Shown in pieces: positions 59,782-64,000 of a DNA stretch of 64,000 bases (position 1 is the stretch's first letter; each line of letters begins with the position of its first letter). The position numbers were made by a program, and so were the translations under genes. Where the stretch lies: contig NZ_JBCMYF010000033.1 in the NCBI RefSeq assembly GCF_050483325.1, positions 1 through 64,000 of the forward strand, written 5' to 3'. Source of the stretch: Bacillus_P idriensis_A (lineage in GTDB: Bacteria; Bacillota; Bacilli; Bacillales; Bacillaceae). The notes under the pieces were generated by a model. That model searched no databases, was not told the DNA's origin, and saw only the letters and a program-made list of their open reading frames with translations.

Positions 59782-60640
59782 ATATTTATCTGTTTTTCTG
59801 CATATTCATATTCACCCTATTCTATGGGTAATCATGGGGATTTCGATTATGACGGCTCACTTTCAGTCCCTGCTGATTTTGCTGTCCATTATTCTCATAC
59901 ATGAACTTGGACATGCGATGACAGCCAGACATTTCAACTGGAGACTGAAATCAATTGTTCTGCTTCCATTTGGAGGTGTGGCAGAAGTTGAGGAGCACGG
60001 GAACAGGCCTTTGAAGGAAGAGCTTCTGACAATTGCCGCAGGACCTCTGCAGCATCTTCCGCTTCAGGGAGCAGCTTTTCTATTGCAAACGGCAGGATTT
60101 CTTAGTTATGAAACCTATCAGCTATTTACCTTTTACAATGTCATGATTCTTCTGTTCAACTTATTGCCGATTTGGCCCCTTGACGGAGGGAAATTGCTGT
60201 TTTTGCTCGTATCAATGAAGCGGTCTTATCAGAATGCTCATCGAACGATGCTTATGGTTTCAGCTGGCTCCTTAGCCTTGTATCTTCTGTTTTTCCTGAT
60301 TTTTTACCCCCAGCAGCTTAACGTTTGGGTGATAGCAGGTTTCCTTATTTATTCTTTATATATGGAATATAAACACCGCAGTTTTGTGAGCATGAGATTT
60401 TTGCTCGAGAGATATTACGGGAACCAGCAGGACCCTGGAGTATTAGAGCCGATCATTGTAGATGAAGGGGAGCCCATCTATCAAACGCTGCTGAAATTCA
60501 GACGGGGGTGCAAGCATCCGATTATTGTTGAACGAAATGGAAAGAAGCTGTTTGAGCTCGATGAAAATGAGCTTCTTCATGCCTTTTTTGCTGATAAGCG
60601 GACACAATCAACTGTCGGCGAGCTGAATTATGATTATTGA
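59774..60640 (+). CDS. spoIVFB: SpoIVFB, intramembrane metalloprotease of pro-SigmaK
   Basis: Site-2-type protease that frees SigmaK in the mother cell. The zinc motif HELGH (in IILIHELGHAMTARH, near 43-47) and the second metal motif LLPIWPLDGGK (near 132-140) are intact among about six membrane spans; a CBS-like domain ends the protein. The length of 288 residues equals that of B. subtilis. TTG start within the end of spoIVFA. Confidence 0.95.
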   Translation: MTKYLSVFLHIHIHPILWVIMGISIMTAHFQSLLILLSIILIHELGHAMTARHFNWRLKSIVLLPFGGVAEVEEHGNRPLKEELLTIAAGPLQHLPLQGAAFLLQTAGFLSYETYQLFTFYNVMILLFNLLPIWPLDGGKLLFLLVSMKRSYQNAHRTMLMVSAGSLALYLLFFLIFYPQQLNVWVIAGFLIYSLYMEYKHRSFVSMRFLLERYYGNQQDPGVLEPIIVDEGEPIYQTLLKFRRGCKHPIIVERNGKKLFELDENELLHAFFADKRTQSTVGELNYDY

Positions 60641-60699
60641 CGCAGGGCTGATAAAATGAGTAAATATGAGAAAGACATCTACAGAAAAGAGGATGATCC

Positions 60700-62133
60700 T
60701 TGCGTAAGTTAGTTCTAAATGCAAAAGGCAGTCAAAATCGCTGTGCACTGATTGAAGAAAATCTAGTTCAGGAAATTCACATCCATCATATAAAGGAAAC
60801 GGCCGGCAGCATATATGCGGGCCGTGTTTTAAATGTTCTTAAAGGCATGCAGGCTGCTTTCGTCGATATCGGCTTAGAAAAGAACGGATACCTTTCAGTT
60901 AATGATCTTCCCCCTGATTTGAAATCAGCCAAGCTGAATGAAGGACAGCAGCTTTTGGTTCAAGTGGCAAAAGAAGCAACTGAACATAAAGGGCCAAAAC
61001 TGACCGGAAACCTTGAATTTGGAGGACAATATCTTGTATATATGCCGACTTCTGGCTATACGGCTGTTTCAAAAAAAATAGAGGAGCCATCTGAAAGGGA
61101 GCGGCTCAGGTCCATTGGAACTCATTTTTGCGAAGAGAATGAAGGACTTGTTTTCCGGACTGCAGCAAGCGGACAAGCAGAAGAAACTTTACATAACGAA
61201 TATCGATATTTGAAGAAAAAATATGAGGCTCTGCTGCATGGAAATCCGAAGGCTCCTGCTCTTTTAACTGAAGGAACGCCGTTCTTTGACAGAATCCTGC
61301 GGGAAATTGATCCGGATACGCTGCACCAGATCGTAAGCGATGACAGTGATCTTGCCCTGGAATTAAAAAGCAGGTATGAGACCCTGGAAGTTGTGTTTCA
61401 CCAATCAAAGCAGCCTGTTTTTGACGCATACAAGATTGAACAGGAAATAGAAAAAGCGCTTAAACGGATGGTTTGGCTGAAAAATGGAGCCTATCTTGTG
61501 ATCGATCAGACAGAAGCATTAACCGCTATTGATGTAAATACAGGGAAATTCTCAGGCAAATCTTCTCTGCAGGATACGGTAATGAAGACGAATTTAGAAG
61601 CGGCAAGAGAAGCGGCAAGACAGATCAGGCTCCGCAACTTAAGCGGAATGATCATCATTGATTTCATTGATATGCCCAGGCAGGAGGACAGGCAGGCGAT
61701 TTTGCGCGAAATGCAGAGGGAAGCGAAGCAGGACAGAGTTCAAACACAAATGCTTGGTTTTACTCAAATGAATATTTTTCAAATGACCCGTAAACGAGTG
61801 CGTCCTGATCTTCCATCTCTCCTCACGGATCCTTGCCCGGTCTGCACGGGCACAGGGCAAGTGCTCTCTCCTGAAACAATCGCTTTTAAAATTGAGCGTG
61901 AACTGTGGGAGCTGCAGTACATGGAGCATGAGGCTGCCTTAATTGAACTGCCTATCCATGCTGCTGAAGTATTAAGAGGGATAAAGGATGAACATCTTAA
62001 ACGACTTGAAAAGGCGCTGCACTTTGAGATCTTTTTGACGGAAAAGAAAGAATGGACCGATCAGTATAAAATTGTGCAGCTGGGAAATCGTGAAATGATT
62101 CTGCGGCTTTTGAAAAATAAAGATAAAATATAA
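60700..62133 (+). CDS. rng: Ribonuclease G/E family endoribonuclease
   Basis: RNase E/G enzymes cut single-stranded RNA and mature rRNA. The 477 residues hold an S1 domain (about 35-120), the catalytic core with Asp278 (AIDVNTG) and the IDFIDM motif (Asp321/324), and the zinc-link CPVCTGTG near 390. The start is TTG after AAGAGGATG. B. subtilis has no RNase E/G at this place (spoIVFB is followed by rplU), though other Bacillaceae keep it. The C-terminal extension of E. coli RNase E is absent. Confidence 0.93.
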   Translation: MRKLVLNAKGSQNRCALIEENLVQEIHIHHIKETAGSIYAGRVLNVLKGMQAAFVDIGLEKNGYLSVNDLPPDLKSAKLNEGQQLLVQVAKEATEHKGPKLTGNLEFGGQYLVYMPTSGYTAVSKKIEEPSERERLRSIGTHFCEENEGLVFRTAASGQAEETLHNEYRYLKKKYEALLHGNPKAPALLTEGTPFFDRILREIDPDTLHQIVSDDSDLALELKSRYETLEVVFHQSKQPVFDAYKIEQEIEKALKRMVWLKNGAYLVIDQTEALTAIDVNTGKFSGKSSLQDTVMKTNLEAAREAARQIRLRNLSGMIIIDFIDMPRQEDRQAILREMQREAKQDRVQTQMLGFTQMNIFQMTRKRVRPDLPSLLTDPCPVCTGTGQVLSPETIAFKIERELWELQYMEHEAALIELPIHAAEVLRGIKDEHLKRLEKALHFEIFLTEKKEWTDQYKIVQLGNREMILRLLKNKDKI

Positions 62134-62163
62134 TTGACATACAGGAGCCTATTTTGATAGTAT
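62134..62163 (+). promoter_or_regulatory. Promoter of rplU-prp-rpmA
   Basis: TTGACA (62134-62139) begins directly after the rng stop. TAGTAT (62158-62163) is 18 bases further and is only a moderate -10 match. Confidence 0.6.
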
Positions 62164-62174
62164 TGTTATGTTAT

Positions 62175-62283
62175 TGATTGTAGCACCCGTGCTACAACCG
62201 CACAGATGCAGGTATAAAGTTTTTCGGATTGCTCCGGATCACCTGTCTGCTGGCGAGTCTGAGTCTAATTAGGAGGTGCATAG
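62175..62283 (+). ncRNA. Ribosomal protein L21 leader
   Basis: The 5' untranslated region of rplU carries a structured, conserved-looking stretch: TAGCACCCGTGCTA forms a hairpin at its start, TTTTCGGATTGCTCCGGATC another, and CTGTCTGCTGGCGAGTCTGA precedes the ribosome site. This agrees with the known Firmicute L21 leader, thought to be bound by L21 itself for feedback control. Limits are approximate. Confidence 0.7.
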
Positions 62284-62285
62284 GA

Positions 62286-62594
62286 ATGTACGCAATTATT
62301 GAAACTGGTGGAAAACAAATCAAGGTAGAAGCTGGTCAAGCGATCTACGTTGAAAAGCTTGCTGGTGAACAAGGCGACACTGTTACTTTTGACAGAGTTT
62401 TATTCATTGGCGGAGATGACGTGAAAGTTGGTAGCCCGATCGTTGATGGAGCGACTGTTACAGCGAAAGTTGAAAAACAAGGCCGCGCTAAAAAGATCAC
62501 TGTATTCAAATACAAAGCTAAGAAAAACTACCGCAAAAAACAAGGTCATCGTCAACCATACACGAAACTTGTTATTGACGCAATCAACGCTTAA
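62286..62594 (+). CDS. rplU: 50S ribosomal protein L21
   Basis: Part of the large ribosomal subunit, binding 23S rRNA. 102 residues, starting MYAIIETGGKQ, with the C-terminal KKNYRKKQGHRQPYT signature. The open frame extends upstream, but the ATG at 62286 with AGGAGGTG 8 bases before it gives the conserved start. Confidence 0.98.
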   Translation: MYAIIETGGKQIKVEAGQAIYVEKLAGEQGDTVTFDRVLFIGGDDVKVGSPIVDGATVTAKVEKQGRAKKITVFKYKAKKNYRKKQGHRQPYTKLVIDAINA

Positions 62595-62605
62595 GGCCAT
62601 TTAAG

Positions 62606-62959
62606 ATGATCAAAGCAGTCATTAACCGCTCAAGCAGCGGATTAATTGAATCCTTTACATTATCTGGACATGCCGATTTCGATGTACATGGAAAGGATAT
62701 TGTCTGTGCCGGAGCATCTGCCGTCACATTTGGCGCTGTTAATGCGATACATAAGTTAACAGGCATAACGCCGATTGTTGAACAGGGAGGAGACGGAGGA
62801 TTTCTTTCGTTTCAGCTGCCTCATGATCTAGAGCAAAAAGCGGGCGAACAGGCTCAGCTTCTGCTTGAAGGCATGCTCGTATCGCTGCAGTCAATTGAAT
62901 TGAACTATGGACATTTCATAAAAATTACGATAAATAACAATCAGCAGGAGGTGGACTAG
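62606..62959 (+). CDS. prp: Ribosomal-processing cysteine protease Prp
   Basis: Removes the N-terminal extension of L27 before it is built into ribosomes. The catalytic His is in SGHADF (near 22) and the catalytic Cys in DIVCAGASAV (near 34). 117 residues. It lies between rplU and rpmA, as ysxB of B. subtilis; its substrate is encoded two bases downstream. Confidence 0.94.
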   Translation: MIKAVINRSSSGLIESFTLSGHADFDVHGKDIVCAGASAVTFGAVNAIHKLTGITPIVEQGGDGGFLSFQLPHDLEQKAGEQAQLLLEGMLVSLQSIELNYGHFIKITINNNQQEVD

Positions 62960-62960
62960 A

Positions 62961-63254
62961 ATGTTTTTAAGTTTAGATCTTCAGTTCTTCGCTTCTAAAA
63001 AAGGAGTAGGTTCTACTAAGAACGGTCGTGATTCAATCTCTAAGCGTCTTGGCGCTAAAAGTGCGGATGGCGAATTCGTAAGCGGTGGTTCTATCCTTTT
63101 CCGTCAACGCGGAACGAAAATTTACCCAGGTGAAAACGTTGGCCGCGGCGGTGACGACACTCTTTTCGCGAAAGTGGACGGAGTTGTACGTTTCGAGCGT
63201 TTCGGACGTGACCGTAAAAAAGTTAGCGTATATCCTGTAGCACAAGAAGCATAA
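62961..63254 (+). CDS. rpmA: 50S ribosomal protein L27
   Basis: L27 reaches the peptidyl transferase centre with its N-terminus. The 97-residue product begins with a nine- to ten-residue extension MFLSLDLQFF before ASKKGVGST, the motif that Prp cuts in Firmicutes. AGGAGGTGG precedes the ATG. Confidence 0.97.
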   Translation: MFLSLDLQFFASKKGVGSTKNGRDSISKRLGAKSADGEFVSGGSILFRQRGTKIYPGENVGRGGDDTLFAKVDGVVRFERFGRDRKKVSVYPVAQEA

Positions 63255-63266
63255 TTTCTTTTAGGA

Positions 63267-63302
63267 AAACTCTAGCCTCTGGTTAGAGTTTTTCTTTTTT
63301 TT
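63267..63302 (+). terminator. Terminator of rplU-prp-rpmA
   Basis: AAAACTCTAGCC pairs with GGTTAGAGTTTT (one mismatch), with a long T-rich tail. Confidence 0.85.
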
Positions 63303-63463
63303 TATTTCTGTCTTGAGCTCCAAGTGTAAAATCACCTGGTAGCGGAATGATGAATACAAAACAGAAATCTTAAGAAAACAGTCACTTTTAGAAAGAAAAC
63401 CTCCCCATACCATTGATTTCCTCTTGCTTTTTTCAAATTGCACTTATTTTCCCCCGGATAGTT

Positions 63464-63472
63464 TGTTATAAT
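63464..63472 (+). promoter_or_regulatory. Extended -10 promoter of spo0B
   Basis: TGTTATAAT (63464-63472) is an extended -10 box; the -35 position holds only TTATTT. The start codon is 76 bases further. Confidence 0.6.
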
Positions 63473-63548
63473 TTAGTACGACATTCAGTTTCCAAGTCTT
63501 AAAGCTCCTAGAGAAAAGAATAGAGAAAAAGGGAGTAGGAGTGCCGAC

Positions 63549-64000
63549 ATGAAAAAAACAAATGAAGAGTGGAATATTGTTGACGTGTTAAGTCATTCAC
63601 GTCACGATTGGATGAATAAACTGCAATTAATCAAAGGAAACTTATCATTAAATAGACACGATCGCGTACAGCAGATTATTGAAGAAATCGTCATCGAAGC
63701 ACAAAGCGAATCAAAGCTCTGCAATTTAAAAATGCTTTCATTTGCAAGCCTCTTAATGACGTTCAATTGGAAAAGGCATCACTATTCTCTGGAGTATGAA
63801 GTCCTTGGTTCCATTTATGACTTATCGGAATACGATGTGAAGGTTGCTGCATGGTGCGGGCAATTCTTTCAGATTCTAGACGATTCCGTTGACAAGTGCA
63901 ATGAGAATCACTTAAGCATCACAATAGAAACAGAAGCCAATCAGGGACAAGTTCGATTCTTTTTTGATTTTAATGGCATAATAACAGAGAAAGCACTGTT
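63549..64000 (+). CDS. spo0B: Sporulation initiation phosphotransferase Spo0B (5' part)
   Basis: Carries phosphate from Spo0F to Spo0A in the sporulation phosphorelay. The frame opens at ATG 63549 behind GGGAGTAGGAGTG and stays open to the window edge (150 codons). The helical hairpin motif SRHDWMNKLQLIKGNL includes the phosphate-accepting His19 (His30 in B. subtilis numbering). The DRVQQIIEEIVIEAQSESKL segment matches the second helix. The remaining C-terminal part lies outside the window; in B. subtilis obg follows. Confidence 0.93.
   Translation, partial: MKKTNEEWNIVDVLSHSRHDWMNKLQLIKGNLSLNRHDRVQQIIEEIVIEAQSESKLCNLKMLSFASLLMTFNWKRHHYSLEYEVLGSIYDLSEYDVKVAAWCGQFFQILDDSVDKCNENHLSITIETEANQGQVRFFFDFNGIITEKAL

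Noticed and set aside
1..64000. CRISPR arrays, insertion sequences, prophage or integrase genes
   Set aside because: No evenly spaced direct repeats and no transposase, integrase or phage-like protein were found. The dispersed repeats are single or paired hairpins, not a CRISPR array.

Overview
The window is a chromosomal segment of an endospore-forming Bacillaceae (a Bacillus or Metabacillus-like relative). The evidence is gene order close to the Bacillus subtilis gerM-to-spo0B region, many sporulation genes (gerM, lonB, spoVID, ysxE, spoIIB, spoIVFA, spoIVFB, spo0B), two T-box leaders, a CsbD gene behind a SigB-type promoter, frequent GTG/TTG starts and strong AGGAGG ribosome sites. The genus is a guess; no rRNA is present.

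Layout: (1) 1-3600: gerM, rph, rdgB, ysnB and a tRNA-Arg(UCU). (2) 3600-13540: branched-chain amino acid synthesis: ilvE with its own SigA promoter and candidate CodY boxes, then a leucine-specific (CUC) T-box leader and ilvB-ilvH-ilvC-leuA-leuB-leuC-leuD. (3) 13596-23411: a TPR protein, trigger factor, ClpX, LonB, Lon and the ribosome-assembly GTPase YsxC. (4) 24213-30472: hemA-hemX-hemC-hemD-hemB-hemL, which makes uroporphyrinogen III from glutamyl-tRNA. (5) 30515-38200: two unnamed small membrane proteins and CsbD on the minus strand, spoVID and ysxE (spore coat), a valine T-box with valS, and folC. (6) 38286-51707: a type IV pilus locus at the place where B. subtilis carries only comC. It holds a GAF-GGDEF diguanylate cyclase, three pilin-like genes on the minus strand, a VanW/G5 protein, and pilB, pilT, pilC, pilA, pilD, pilM, pilN and pilO. 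(7) 51826-64000: spoIIB, maf, radC, mreBCD, minCD, spoIVFA-spoIVFB, RNase G, rplU-prp-rpmA and the 5' part of spo0B.

How the parts work together: the ilv/leu genes are read through leucine-tRNA sensing and probably CodY. The hem genes form one head-to-tail block. mreBCD and minCD set cell shape and division-site choice. SpoIVFA and SpoIVFB control pro-SigmaK processing. Prp (62606-62959) sits between L21 and L27 and is expected to trim the L27 N-terminal extension visible in the next gene.

The most notable accessory feature is the pilus locus. It has both an extension ATPase (PilB) and a retraction ATPase (PilT), the PilMNO platform, and the peptidase PilD. PilB keeps an MshEN-type N-terminus, the kind that binds c-di-GMP, and a diguanylate cyclase without an RxxD inhibitory site lies at the edge of the locus. 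A VanW/G5 cell-wall protein ends a few bases before pilB, and a 549-residue pilin-like protein carries a repeat-rich, beta-solenoid-like body. The second notable feature is a family of long-hairpin intergenic repeats (about 100-120 bases, at least seven copies). Two of them lie between the valS T-box terminator and valS itself.
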